From assembly GCF_002776575.1 (NCBI RefSeq), contig NZ_CP022548.1:186001-250000 (forward strand): a stretch of DNA of 64,000 nucleotides, given 5' to 3'. The notes under the pieces were generated by a model. That model did not search any database. It was not told where the DNA came from and saw nothing but the letters and a program-made list of their open reading frames with translations. Below, one piece after another: positions 9,161 to 21,778 of this stretch. Position 1 is the stretch's first letter. Every line of letters begins with the position of its first letter. Position numbers and translations under genes: made by a program. This DNA is from Sphingorhabdus sp. YGSMI21 (GTDB lineage Bacteria; Pseudomonadota; Alphaproteobacteria; Sphingomonadales; Sphingomonadaceae).

Positions 9161-10326
9161 AAAGGCAACCCCACATAATTTTCCGCAATGCTGGTCTGCG
9201 CTGCCATACTATCGGCGATATAATCAAGCTCGGCCATCTGCATATTGCGTTCAAACGGACCGTCTTCGGGAAAACGGTGCATCAGCTTGGTCAGCGACCA
9301 GCTGAAACGTTCGGACTTCCAGACCCGCGCCAGAGCCTTGGCCGAATAGCCCGCCACCGCGTCATTATCCGCGCGCTTGAAAAAACCGGTTAGCGCGTCG
9401 GACAGATAGGCCACATCGGACGCAGCAAGATTCAGGCCCTTGGCGCCGGTGGGCGGGACGATATGTGCAGCGTCACCCGCGAGAAACAGGCGGCCGTGAC
9501 GCATCGGCTCGAACACATAGGAACGGAGCGGCGCGATACTTTTCTCGATCGCCGGACCGCGCGTGATATTGGCTGCCGCTTCCGGGCCGAGACGAATGCA
9601 AAGTTCATCCCACAGCCGTTCATCAGGCCAGTCCTCGACTTTTTCGGTCAGCGGAACGTCAATATAATAGCGGCTGCGGATTTTCGACCGCATCGAGGCC
9701 AGCGCAAAGCCGTTCTCGTGATTGGCATAGATCAGCTCTTCGTGACAGGGCGGCACATCGGCCAATATGCCCAGCCAGCCAAACGGATAGACGCGCTCAT
9801 ATTCCTTCGCGACGGCTGCGGGAATCGCCTTTCTGGACGGGCCGTGATAACCGTCGCAACCTGCGATAAACTGTGCCTCTATCCGAATTTGCGTTCCGTC
9901 TTTTTCATAAGTGACAGAGGGATTGTCGCTCTCGATATCGTGCAGCGCAACGTCAGCCGCTTCATAGATGATCTCGAGACCGCGTCCGGGCGCCGCATCC
10001 ATCAGGTCCCGCGTGACTTCCGTCTGGCCATAGACGGTCACATATTTTCCGGTCAGTCCCAGCGTGTCGATCCGGATAAGCCGCTCGCCGTCGGCCAGTG
10101 CGAAGCCTGCCTCTTTCAGCCCTTCGGCATTCAGCCGCTCGTTGATGCCCAGCCGGTCCATCAGATCCGTGGTCGTCCGTTCGAGTACGCCTGCCCTGAT
10201 CCGCCCAAGCACATAATCCGGCGACTGGCGCTCGACGATGACGCAGTCGATACCTTCCGCGCGCAATAAATGCCCCAAGAGCAATCCGGCCGGCCCCGCG
10301 CCAATTATGGCAACCTGGGTTTTCAC
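9157..10326 (-). CDS. pobA: 4-hydroxybenzoate 3-monooxygenase
   Basis: FAD-dependent hydroxylase that converts 4-hydroxybenzoate to protocatechuate. Its 389 residues begin with the FAD-binding GAGPAG motif, carry the DG motif (GCDGYHG) and the second FAD motif FLAGDAAHIVPPTGAKG, as expected for PobA. It starts at a GTG that overlaps the ligC stop (GTGA) and ends in a 4-nt overlap with the aldo/keto reductase gene. Being cotranscribed with ligABC, it feeds its product straight into ring cleavage. Confidence 0.95.
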   Translation of the reverse strand: MKTQVAIIGAGPAGLLLGHLLRAEGIDCVIVERQSPDYVLGRIRAGVLERTTTDLMDRLGINERLNAEGLKEAGFALADGERLIRIDTLGLTGKYVTVYGQTEVTRDLMDAAPGRGLEIIYEAADVALHDIESDNPSVTYEKDGTQIRIEAQFIAGCDGYHGPSRKAIPAAVAKEYERVYPFGWLGILADVPPCHEELIYANHENGFALASMRSKIRSRYYIDVPLTEKVEDWPDERLWDELCIRLGPEAAANITRGPAIEKSIAPLRSYVFEPMRHGRLFLAGDAAHIVPPTGAKGLNLAASDVAYLSDALTGFFKRADNDAVAGYSAKALARVWKSERFSWSLTKLMHRFPEDGPFERNMQMAELDYIADSMAAQTSIAENYVGLPL

Positions 10327-11261
10327 GCGAGTTGCTGTTCCAGATCGTGTAGCACCTTGTAGCAGGGCAATACCTGCGCCACCGAGCTATTCGGCTCCCG
10401 GCCTTCGCGGATGGCGGCGATAAATTCGCGGTCCTGCAATTCGATGCCGTTCATCGACACATCGACATTGGACACGTCAATCGCCTCTTCCTTGCCGTTC
10501 ACCAGATCGTCATAACGCGCGATATAGGTGTCGGTGTCGCCGATATAACGGAAGAAGGTCCCGAGCGGCCCGTCATTGTTGAAGCTGAGCGACAAGGTAC
10601 AGATTGCGCCGCTTTCCGCCTTCAGCTGGATCGACATATCCATCGCGATGCCCAGTTCCGGATGGATCGGTCCCTGAATGGCATTGGCCTGCACAATCGG
10701 TCCTGCCTGATAGGCGAACAGATCAACCGTATGGGCAGCGTGATGCCAGAGCAGATGATCGGTCCAGCTGCGCGGCTGGCCCTTGGCGTTCATATTCTGG
10801 CGGCGGAAGAAATAGGTCTGCACATCCATTTGCTGGATATTGAACTCGCCCGCCTTGATCCGGTTGTGCACATATTGATGCGAAGGATTGAAACGACGCG
10901 TGTGCCCGACCATGCAGACAAGGCCGGTTTCTTTCTGCTTGTTCAGCACCGCTTCGGCATCGGCCAGGCTATCGGCCAACGGGATTTCGACCTCGACATG
11001 CTTGCCAGCGTTCATCGCCTTGATCGCCTGATCGGCATGCATCTGCGTCGGTGTGCAAAGGATGACCGCATCGACATCGTCGCGTTCCAGCATGGCTTCA
11101 TAATCGGTGGTGGCAAAGCCCACGCCATATTTGTCGGCCATTTCCTGCGTCGGTTCCTGACGCCGGCCGACCAGAGCGGTCACTTCAACGCCGTCGATAT
11201 TTTTCAACCCGTCGAGATGTTTCTCACCAAAAGCGCCGCCACCGGCAAGTGCGATTTTCAT
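10323..11261 (-). CDS. ligC: 4-carboxy-2-hydroxymuconate-6-semialdehyde dehydrogenase
   Basis: Oxidises the ring-cleavage product of protocatechuate (cyclised as a hemiacetal) to 2-pyrone-4,6-dicarboxylate with NAD(P)+. It is a Gfo/Idh/MocA-family protein of 312 residues: an N-terminal Rossmann motif (ALAGGGAFGEKH), the EIPLADS segment where this family has EKP, and the substrate-domain histidine region LWHHAAHTVDLF. The ATG at 11261 follows GGAGAAGGAA; an upstream start would add 40 residues overlapping ligB and was rejected. It follows ligB by 19 bp and overlaps pobA by 4. Confidence 0.94.
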   Translation of the reverse strand: MKIALAGGGAFGEKHLDGLKNIDGVEVTALVGRRQEPTQEMADKYGVGFATTDYEAMLERDDVDAVILCTPTQMHADQAIKAMNAGKHVEVEIPLADSLADAEAVLNKQKETGLVCMVGHTRRFNPSHQYVHNRIKAGEFNIQQMDVQTYFFRRQNMNAKGQPRSWTDHLLWHHAAHTVDLFAYQAGPIVQANAIQGPIHPELGIAMDMSIQLKAESGAICTLSLSFNNDGPLGTFFRYIGDTDTYIARYDDLVNGKEEAIDVSNVDVSMNGIELQDREFIAAIREGREPNSSVAQVLPCYKVLHDLEQQLA

Positions 11262-11280
11262 ATTTCCTTCTCCGTCGAAA

Positions 11281-12528
<1,248 letters not shown>

Positions 12529-12532
<4 letters not shown>

Positions 12533-13554
12533 GAAGCAGCCTCGGCCTTTCTGGTTCGATCGATCATCTGGCGGGCGCGAACGCCGCCTTCATCGATATT
12601 ATAGGCTTGCAACTTGCGATCGGGATTGGCGGCTATCGAGCGCTGTTGCGCTTCCAATATTTCGACATCCTCTGCGAAGACACCGCTCTGCTGCTGACGG
12701 AAACGGGCACCAAAACCGGGGTCATCGGTGCGGAAATCCCGCGCCATGCCCCAGAAATAGTGGCTGTGCGTTTCGTCCTGCGGTGTCATTACATCGACGA
12801 CAAAGCCGCGCACGCCTTGGTCATGTTTTTCTATCGTCGCGCCTGCTTCCACTGGCGCAACGCCCACATCGATAATCACCGCCGACGGCGCGATAAATTC
12901 GCAAATTTGCCAGCGGTCAACCCGCCCCTCTTTGCCAAGCGCACCTTTCCAGAAAGGTGGCGGGTCGATATCGGGAATCCAGCGTTCGACAAACACCCGG
13001 TCTTCCGTGACCCGCGTTTCAAGCGGCGCTTCCATCAACTCTTGCTGGCCGATAGAGCCCTGATGGACATAGGTCTCGTGCGTCAGGTCCATCAGATTGT
13101 CGATCAACAGCCGATAGTCGCAGGCAATGGAATAATAGCCCCCTTCAAAGGCCCAGCCTTCTGCCGAGCAGGGCCACAGATCCGGGATCAACTCGGGGTC
13201 GGCGGGCGCATCGCCCATCCAAATCCAGACGAAACGATGCCGTTCGTGCACCGCGAACGCCTCCGTGCAAATGCGTTTGTTCACCGGATCGGATTTCAGC
13301 GGCATTTCCTCGGCAACGCCGTCCGGACCGATTTTCAGCCCGTGATATTTGCAGCGGATGGAATCGCCTTCCTTGATGCCCATGGACAGTGGCAGCATCC
13401 GGTGCGGACAGGCGTCGCGCATGGCGACAACCGCTCCGTCCAGCTTGCGCCACAGCACGACCGGAACGCCCAATATCGTCCGGCCAAGCGGCTGCGGGCC
13501 GACCTCGTAGTCCCAGCCGGCTACATACCAGGCGTTCTGGATCCAGCTTGTCAC
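12529..13554 (-). CDS. vanA: Vanillate O-demethylase oxygenase subunit (Rieske)
   Basis: Rieske non-heme iron oxygenase that demethylates vanillate to protocatechuate and formaldehyde. Its 341 residues contain the Rieske ligands in ACPHRMLPLSMG and CKYHGL and the mononuclear iron motif in IDNLMDLTHETYVHQ, closely matching VanA. It starts at GTG overlapping the ligJ stop (GTGA) and overlaps ligA by 4 nt. The ferredoxin reductase partner VanB is not encoded anywhere in the window. Coupling to ligAB and the nearby formaldehyde operon both support the vanillate role. Confidence 0.9.
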
Positions 13555-14573
13555 AGCCCCCTCTCCTTCAACTGCGCATCCAGCCGGGGATAGACCCGCC
13601 GGGCATTGCCCTCGAAAATCGCGTGCCGTTCGGCGTCGCTGATATCGAGCGCGTCGACATAGCGTTTCGTGTCGTCGAAATAATGGCCGGTTTGCGGATC
13701 GATACCGCGCACCGCGCCGACCATCTCACTGCCGAACAGGATATTCTTGTTGTCGATCACATCGGCCAGCAAGGTGACGCCCGGCTGGTGATAGACGCAG
13801 GTGTCAAAATAGACATTGTTCATCACATGGCCGGACAGATCGGGCTGTTTGAGCATATCGGCGAGGCCGCGATAGCGCCCCCAGTGATAGGGCACCGCTC
13901 CGCCGCCATGCGGGATGATGAAGCGAAGTTCCGGAAAATCCTTGAACAGATCGCCCTGAATGAACTGCATGAAGGCAATCGTGTCGGCAGCGATATAATA
14001 AGCGCCGGTGGCGTGCATGGCGGGGTTGCAGCTGCCGGAAACATGGATCATCGCCGGCACGTCCAGCTCGACCATTTTTTCGTAAAACGGATACCAATAT
14101 TCGTCGGTCAACGGTGGATGTTCAAACTTGCCACCGCCGGGATCGGGATTGAGATTGCAGCCGACAAAGCCCATGTCGACACAGCGTTCCAGTTCCTCAA
14201 TGCTGCCCTGCATATCCGCCTTCGGACTCTGCGGTAACATGCAGACAGGGACGAATATCTCGGGATAAAGTTCGGCGCAGCGCCGGATCAGATCATTGTT
14301 CACCTGCGCCCATTTTCGTGCGACGCTTTCATCGCCGATATGCGGTGCCATCGCAGAGGCGCGCGGGGAAAAGATCGTCATGTCCGCGCCGCGTTCTTTC
14401 AGCAGCCGGATCTGGTTGGCTTCCAGCGTCTCGCGAATCTGGTCGTCGGAAATATCGGGATAGGGCCCGACCGGCTCGCCAGCGGCAAAAGCCGCCCTCT
14501 GCGCTTCCCGCCATTCATTATGCGCGGCCGGCGCGGTGGTGTAATGACCGTGACAATCGATAATCAGGCTCAT
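13551..14573 (-). CDS. ligJ: 4-oxalomesaconate hydratase
   Basis: Amidohydrolase-superfamily hydratase of 340 residues that converts 4-oxalomesaconate to 4-carboxy-4-hydroxy-2-oxoadipate. The metal motif DCHGHY (His8, His10) opens the protein, followed by MIHVSGS and IIPHGGGAVPYH, typical of LigJ. The ATG overlaps the stop of the upstream dehydrogenase (ATGA). In this organism the pathway genes are split between this operon and the divergent ligK-ligU-ligI. Confidence 0.94.
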   Translation of the reverse strand: MSLIIDCHGHYTTAPAAHNEWREAQRAAFAAGEPVGPYPDISDDQIRETLEANQIRLLKERGADMTIFSPRASAMAPHIGDESVARKWAQVNNDLIRRCAELYPEIFVPVCMLPQSPKADMQGSIEELERCVDMGFVGCNLNPDPGGGKFEHPPLTDEYWYPFYEKMVELDVPAMIHVSGSCNPAMHATGAYYIAADTIAFMQFIQGDLFKDFPELRFIIPHGGGAVPYHWGRYRGLADMLKQPDLSGHVMNNVYFDTCVYHQPGVTLLADVIDNKNILFGSEMVGAVRGIDPQTGHYFDDTKRYVDALDISDAERHAIFEGNARRVYPRLDAQLKERGL

Positions 14574-15352
14574 GCGGCCAATCCTTTCCTGTTCGCCATT
14601 TCCCGCTGGCGGACGATCGTGCCCCTCGTCATCAGCGGCTCGATGCCCAGAGCTTCGAGGGTCAGGGCAACCTGCTCCATTTCTTCCGCGCGGCGCAGCC
14701 CGTGGCTGGTCATGCGCTCGATATTATAGTCCGCCCTTGTCGCCCATTCCGGGCCGAGCGACTGCAAGACATCGTCAGCCACTCCCGCCTCTTGGGCCGC
14801 GAGCATCATTTCCGCGGTCAGCGCTTCCACGCCCTTGACCATGACCGAGCGGATCATCTTGATCGACGACGCCTTGCCGACGTCGCTGCCCACAACGCGG
14901 ATATTGTCAAAGCCGAGACCCGCCAGAACGGCGGCGCCTTCGGCAGCATCGGTGCCGGACAGCAGCAGTGGCACCGACAATTCGGCAGGCTGCACCGGTG
15001 CCATGACCGCGACGTCGACATAGCGCCCGCCTGCTTCCTCGATGACCTTTGCCGCCGCCCGTTTCGTGTCGGGGGCGACCGAGTTCATATCGAAATAGAG
15101 CGCACCCGTCGCGATGCAGGGCGCTGCATTTTCGGCCACAGCCTGTGCCTGACCGGCGGTAACGAGGCTGAGAATAGCAGCGGCCTCTTTCAGGGCGTCC
15201 GGCAGGCTATCGCATCCGGTGACACCAGCCTCAGCATAGTCTGATGTCTTGTCCTCGATATCATAAACGCGCGCCGCAGCGCCCCATGCGCCACCCCGCG
15301 CGAATGTCGCGCCTGCCTCGCCAAAACCGATAAGAGAAACGGATTTTATCAT
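14570..15352 (-). CDS. NAD(P)-binding dehydrogenase with DUF1932 C-terminal domain
   Basis: Beta-hydroxyacid-dehydrogenase-like protein of 260 residues and first gene of the lig operon. The Rossmann motif GFGEAGATFARG (about 9-20) is followed by a C-terminal DUF1932 helical domain; KASSIKMIRSVMVKG carries the conserved Lys of this superfamily. It is coupled to ligJ through an ATGA overlap. The standard protocatechuate 4,5-pathway has no step for it. It might act on a 4-carboxy-4-hydroxy-2-oxoadipate-like or other hydroxyacid intermediate; that is inference only. Confidence 0.8.
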   Translation of the reverse strand: MIKSVSLIGFGEAGATFARGGAWGAAARVYDIEDKTSDYAEAGVTGCDSLPDALKEAAAILSLVTAGQAQAVAENAAPCIATGALYFDMNSVAPDTKRAAAKVIEEAGGRYVDVAVMAPVQPAELSVPLLLSGTDAAEGAAVLAGLGFDNIRVVGSDVGKASSIKMIRSVMVKGVEALTAEMMLAAQEAGVADDVLQSLGPEWATRADYNIERMTSHGLRRAEEMEQVALTLEALGIEPLMTRGTIVRQREMANRKGLAA

Positions 15353-15423
15353 CGCTCAACGCTATCGGCACGCCGCGAATTCTGCCAATCGGAAAGCGGA
15401 ACGGGGTATAAGCTAAAGCGAAT

Positions 15424-16569
15424 TCAGTCTTTCGCCGCTTGCTCCAGCATCGCCAGAAAATCCCGTTGCATTGCCGTCGGCATCCAGCCGGTCCGGGTCG
15501 TCACACCGATGGTCCGGTGCAATCCTTCCGGCGGCTGCCCGATTGCCGAGAGCCATTCTGCCTCCAGTTCAACGGCAACCTGATCGGGCGAAAGCAGGGT
15601 CAGGAAATCGCTTTCGAGCAATATCTGCCGGATCGTGATCACCGAGCCGCATTCGATCGGAACATCCGGACATTCGATGCCCGCAGATTCAAACATCTGT
15701 TCCCATCGCATACGCAGCGGCGTGCCCGGTGCCGCGATGATCCATGGATAGCTGGCAAGTTTTTGCAGATCGCCCGGCTGGTTCCGCAACGGATGATCGC
15801 GGCGTCCGATGATCACGGGATGATCTTCGAACAGCGATTGTTGCTGCACATCGTCGCCAGGGACGGGATCGCGTAGAGCCCCGACCAAAAAATCCAGCTC
15901 GCCATCGCGCAGCGGCTCGATCAGCTCGGCGTGGCTGCCTTCGATGATGCGGATCTCGCTTTCGGGATAAGCCTTGTGGAATTGTGAGACGGCCTTCGGC
16001 AGCAGGCGCGCGCGGCACAATGGCATGGCGCCTATCGCAACTGTCCCGGTTTCCCGCCCCTTCAGCGCCTCAAGCTCCGACAATCCTGCAACAAGTTCCG
16101 CCCGTGCCAGACGGAAGGATCGGGCCAGAGCGCGCCCCTGCCCGGTCAGCGCCATGCCTTTGCCGCGCCGCTCGAGCAATTTGCGTTTCAGCGCAATCGC
16201 CAGATTGGCAACCGAACGATGCAGCGATGGCTGGGCCAGACCCGACATGGCGCTGGCTGTCGGGTAGCTGCCATGTTCTGCTACCGACAGGAAGGCACGG
16301 ACCTGCGCCATAGTCACACGAGTCGAACCGATATTGGCCAGCGCAGCTTCGATCCGTGGCGCGAATATGGTTGCAGCGGGCGTCGGAGACATGCCGTCGG
16401 TGTGCCGCTCAAACAGCGGCTGCCCCAATTGCGTCTCCAGCTTCACCAGCCCTTGCGTTATCGCCGGCTGGGTCAGATTTACCGCATCTGCAGCAGCGCT
16501 TATGCTGCCTTTGTCGCAGATTTCCTTTGCGGCGTACAAATGGCGCAAATTGAGGTCCCATATCTCCAT
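15424..16569 (-). CDS. LysR-family regulator with two tandem winged-HTH domains
   Basis: Probable activator of the lig genes, lying between the ligJABC operon and the divergent ligKUI operon. At 381 residues it is about 80 longer than a usual LysR protein because the HTH domain occurs twice: residues 1-60 (GSISAAADAVNLTQPAITQG) and residues 87-145 (GSYPTASAMSGLAQPSLHRS, ending LTGQGRALA). The periplasmic-binding-protein-like effector domain follows from about 173. In SYK-6 the LysR protein LigR activates lig operons in response to protocatechuate or gallate; this protein may be its counterpart. The start ATG at 16569 is supported by the complete first HTH. Confidence 0.85.
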   Translation of the reverse strand: MEIWDLNLRHLYAAKEICDKGSISAAADAVNLTQPAITQGLVKLETQLGQPLFERHTDGMSPTPAATIFAPRIEAALANIGSTRVTMAQVRAFLSVAEHGSYPTASAMSGLAQPSLHRSVANLAIALKRKLLERRGKGMALTGQGRALARSFRLARAELVAGLSELEALKGRETGTVAIGAMPLCRARLLPKAVSQFHKAYPESEIRIIEGSHAELIEPLRDGELDFLVGALRDPVPGDDVQQQSLFEDHPVIIGRRDHPLRNQPGDLQKLASYPWIIAAPGTPLRMRWEQMFESAGIECPDVPIECGSVITIRQILLESDFLTLLSPDQVAVELEAEWLSAIGQPPEGLHRTIGVTTRTGWMPTAMQRDFLAMLEQAAKD

Positions 16570-16660
16570 GGACCAAGGATTAGCACAATCTTATAGCCCC
16601 GCCCAAGTTCCAAATTGCGGTTTTCGGGGCAACCTGCGACAGGGATACAATAATCGGAGG
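16570..16660. promoter_or_regulatory. Divergent lysR-ligK control region
   Basis: Contains an interrupted dyad GATT-N5-AATC (16578-16590), which fits a LysR-type T-N11-A box next to the lysR start. A ligK -10 candidate is TACAAT (16646-16651), with no good -35 at the right distance, consistent with activator dependence. A strong Shine-Dalgarno sequence GGAGG (16656-16660) precedes the ligK ATG. Confidence 0.5.
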
Positions 16661-16668
16661 AATTGAAA

Positions 16669-17335
16669 ATGGCGAATATCGTTGTCCAGAATATCGAGCG
16701 GACCGATCTGAAACTGGTCGACGGGCTCGGCCAATGCGGCGTCGCCACGGTTCACGAAGCGCAGGGCCGGACCGGTCTGATGGCCTCGCACATGACCCCG
16801 ATCTATGCCGGCGCGCGGGTGGCCGGAAATGCCGTCACCATATCGGCGGCCCCCGGCGACAACTGGATGGTCCATGTCGCGATCGAACAGATGCAGGAAG
16901 GCGACATTCTGGTGCTCGAGCCGACCAGCCCCTGCGAAGACGGTTATTTCGGCGATCTGCTGGCGACATCCGCGCAAGCGCGCGGCGGTCGCGGCCTGAT
17001 CATCAATGCCGGTGTCCGCGATGTCCGCGATCTTACCGAAATGAATTTTCCGGTTTGGTCGAAGGCGGTTTTCGCTCAGGGAACGGTCAAGAATACATTG
17101 GGATCGGTCAATGTTCCGATCGTCTGCGCCGGTGCGCTGGTCAATCCGGGCGATGTGATTGTCGCCGATGATGATGGCGTTTGCGTCGTGCCCCGGCAAA
17201 ATGCCGCCGAAGTGCTCGAAAAGGCGCAAGCCCGGGAGGCCAATGAGGAAGAGAAACGGCAGAAGCTGGCAAGCGGTATCCTCGGCCTCGACATGTACAA
17301 TATGCGCGAACGGCTGGAGAAAGAAGGCCTGAAAT

Positions 17336-17343
<8 letters not shown>
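16669..17343 (+). CDS. ligK: 4-carboxy-4-hydroxy-2-oxoadipate aldolase
   Basis: Class II aldolase of the RraA-like fold that splits 4-carboxy-4-hydroxy-2-oxoadipate into pyruvate and oxaloacetate, the last step of the pathway. The 224 residues include [17 protein letters not shown] near the N-terminus and the metal/substrate segment [11 protein letters not shown]. The ATG at 16669 sits 8 bp after GGAGG; a TTG two codons upstream is less likely. The 3' end overlaps ligU by 8 nt. Confidence 0.94.
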
Positions 17344-19287
<1,944 letters not shown>

Positions 19288-19471
19288 CGAGCGGTCTCAT
19301 GACTGTCGCCGGACCGGTCATCGCGTGATTGGCGGTTGATCTTCCGGCCAAGTTCGTTTCAATCAATATCGAAGACCGCAGCCAGCCTGCTGTCCGGGGC
19401 TGATGGCTTTTGCGAGCGGTGCCGGGTGTCAGGACGGCTGCCAACGATACAGGATTGAAGGACAGGAATGC

Positions 19472-20620
19472 ATGCAGGATTACAGTGAGATACGCGAAGA
19501 AGTTGCCAAGCTATGCCAGAAATTCCCGGGTGAATATTGGCGGGCGCGGGACAAGGCGCGCGAATATCCCAGCGATTTTGTCGCCGCTCTCGGCGAGGCC
19601 GGCTATCTTGCAGCCCTGATCCCCGAAGAATTTGGCGGCGCTGGATTGCCGATTTCGGCAGCGGCGGCGATCCTCGAGGAAATCCAGGCGCAGGGCTGCA
19701 ACGGCGGCGCGGTGCACGCGCAAATGTATATCATGGGCACGATGTTGCGGCACGGATCGGAAGAACAGAAGTCTAAATATCTGCCGAAAATCGCCACCGG
19801 CGAACTGCGGCTGCAGGCCTTCGGCGTGACCGAGCCGACCAGTGGTACCGATACGCTGGCTCTGAAGACCGTCGCCAAGCGCGACGGCGATGATTATGTC
19901 ATCAACGGCCAGAAATTATGGACCAGCCGCGCCGAGCATAGCGACCTGATGCTGTTGCTCGCCCGCACGACGCCGCGTGATCAGGTGGCCAAGCGCACCG
20001 ATGGCCTGTCGGTGTTTCTCGTCGACATGAATGCGGCTTTGGGCAACGGGCTGACGATCCGGCCGATCGACACGATGATGAACCACAGCACCACCGAATT
20101 GTTCTTCGACAATATGCGCGTGCCCGCCGCCAATCTGATTGGCGAGGAAGGCAATGGCTTCCGCTATATCCTCTCCGGCATGAATGCCGAGCGGCTGCTG
20201 ATCGCGGCGGAATGTATTGGCGACGCCAAATGGTTCATCGAGAAGGCGACGGCCTATGCCAAGGAGCGCGTCCTGTTCGGCCGTCCGATCGGCCAGAACC
20301 AGGGCGTCCAGTTTCCCATCGCCCGCGCCTATGCGCAGATGCGCGCTGCCGAATTGCTGGTCCACGAAGGCCTGCGCAAATATGAAGCCGGCGAAAATTG
20401 CGGCGAGGAAGCCAATATGGCCAAGATGCTCGCCGCCGATGCCAGCTGGGCCGCCGGCGAAGCCTGCGTCCAGACCCATGGCGGCTTCGGCTTTGCCGCG
20501 GAATATGATGTCGAACGCAAATTCCGCGAGACAAGGCTCTATCAGGTCGCGCCGATCAGCACCAATATGATCCTGTCCTATGTCGCCGAACATGTGCTGG
20601 GTCTGCCGAGGAGCTATTGA
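19472..20620 (+). CDS. Acyl-CoA dehydrogenase
   Basis: FAD-dependent acyl-CoA dehydrogenase of 382 residues. The FAD/substrate motif LQAFGVTEPTSGTDTL and the C-terminal THGGFGFAAEYDVERKFRE are typical. The ATG at 19472 follows GGACAGGA; an upstream start would add 23 non-homologous-looking residues. It overlaps the following MaoC-type hydratase gene (TGATG), so the pair likely performs dehydrogenation then hydration of one short-chain or dicarboxylic acyl-CoA. It is 184 bp after ligI and may or may not share its transcript. The substrate is unknown. Confidence 0.85.
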   Translation: MQDYSEIREEVAKLCQKFPGEYWRARDKAREYPSDFVAALGEAGYLAALIPEEFGGAGLPISAAAAILEEIQAQGCNGGAVHAQMYIMGTMLRHGSEEQKSKYLPKIATGELRLQAFGVTEPTSGTDTLALKTVAKRDGDDYVINGQKLWTSRAEHSDLMLLLARTTPRDQVAKRTDGLSVFLVDMNAALGNGLTIRPIDTMMNHSTTELFFDNMRVPAANLIGEEGNGFRYILSGMNAERLLIAAECIGDAKWFIEKATAYAKERVLFGRPIGQNQGVQFPIARAYAQMRAAELLVHEGLRKYEAGENCGEEANMAKMLAADASWAAGEACVQTHGGFGFAAEYDVERKFRETRLYQVAPISTNMILSYVAEHVLGLPRSY

Positions 20621-21447
20621 TGAGCGACTGGGCGGACTGGATCGGCAAGAGCGAGACGCGGCATGATGTGATCACGGCGGGGCTGCTGCAACGTTTTTGC
20701 GCGACCATCGACCGGCCGGTTACCGACGACATTCCGCAAGGATTGCACTGGTGTCTGTGCCTGCCCGATGCGCCGGCGGCGGAACTGGCAGAAGATGGGC
20801 ATCCCGCAAAAGGCGGTTTCCTGCCACCGATCCTCCTGCCCCGGCGGATGTGGGCGTCGAGTAGCGTCTCTTTTGATCACCCGCTGCAGCTGGGCGACGA
20901 GATCACGCGCGTGTCGACCGTGGCCAGCATAGACGAGAAATCGGGCAAGTCGGGCGATCTGGTATTTGTCGCTGTCGATCATGAAACCCGCGTTGGCGAC
21001 GTTGTGGCGATCAGGGAGCGGCAGAATATCGTCTATCGCGAGCCAGCGACGACCGCAGCAGCGGCCAGTGTGGCCAGCCACGAAACTACGGACCTCAGCG
21101 GTTGGAATTGGCAGCGCACAATCCTGCCGACCGAGCCGTTGCTGTTCCGCTACTCTGCGCTGACATTTAACAGTCACCGCATCCATTATGATCGCCCCTA
21201 TGCGATGCAGGAAGAAGGCTATCCCGGCCTTGTCGTGCAAGGCCCGCTGATGGCGACATTGTTGCTCAATCTCGCCGCAAGCGAACTGGGCGCAAATCAG
21301 CTCTCGAGCTTTGCCTTTCGGGGCCAGGCGCCCGCCTTTGCCAATGATGCTATATATCTCGTCGGCAAACAGGAGGGCGAGACTATTACGCTCGCCGTGA
21401 TTGGCCATGACGGCAAAGAAATCATGAGCGCGCAGGCGACGATCTAG
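20620..21447 (+). CDS. MaoC-like (mesaconyl-CoA-type) hydratase
   Basis: Hot-dog-fold dehydratase of 275 residues resembling mesaconyl-C4-CoA/itaconyl-CoA hydratases: an N-terminal FAS1-like dehydratase half, then a C-terminal half with the MaoC active-site segment RYSALTFNSHRIHYDRPYA and GLVVQGPL. The ATG overlaps the acyl-CoA dehydrogenase stop. A CoA transferase and a citramalyl-CoA lyase, needed for an itaconate or mesaconate route, are not adjacent, so the exact substrate is open. Confidence 0.8.
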   Translation: MSDWADWIGKSETRHDVITAGLLQRFCATIDRPVTDDIPQGLHWCLCLPDAPAAELAEDGHPAKGGFLPPILLPRRMWASSSVSFDHPLQLGDEITRVSTVASIDEKSGKSGDLVFVAVDHETRVGDVVAIRERQNIVYREPATTAAAASVASHETTDLSGWNWQRTILPTEPLLFRYSALTFNSHRIHYDRPYAMQEEGYPGLVVQGPLMATLLLNLAASELGANQLSSFAFRGQAPAFANDAIYLVGKQEGETITLAVIGHDGKEIMSAQATI

Positions 21448-21778
21448 GGGACCTCCTCTGCAAACTTTACAGCAACGCGCCTTTTTCTTTTCTGTGACCT
21501 TTGCCCCAAATCTGCAAAATTCCGGCGCTTTTCAATTAACAACATGGCGCCGAGTGTGACCTTTGGATCAGCGGCGAATTTCGGCCGACTGTGAGCACTG
21601 AGTGATGTCCTTTCGTCTGTATCCAGAATGTCAAAGAGCCTAACGGTTGCGAGAATAAGCGATCCGGCACGGTGTAGGAAAGCGCTTTTGCGGGCGTGGA
21701 TTTTGGAAACTGAGGTGGCGGGAATATTGTTGTACTTTCCGGGTAACAGGACAATATTCTTATATGGGTAATCGAACA
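21448..21778. other. Gene-free stretch left of the repeat array
   Basis: The 331 bp between the MaoC-type gene and the first repeat unit contain no convincing reading frame, RNA signal or terminator that I can support. Confidence 0.6.
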
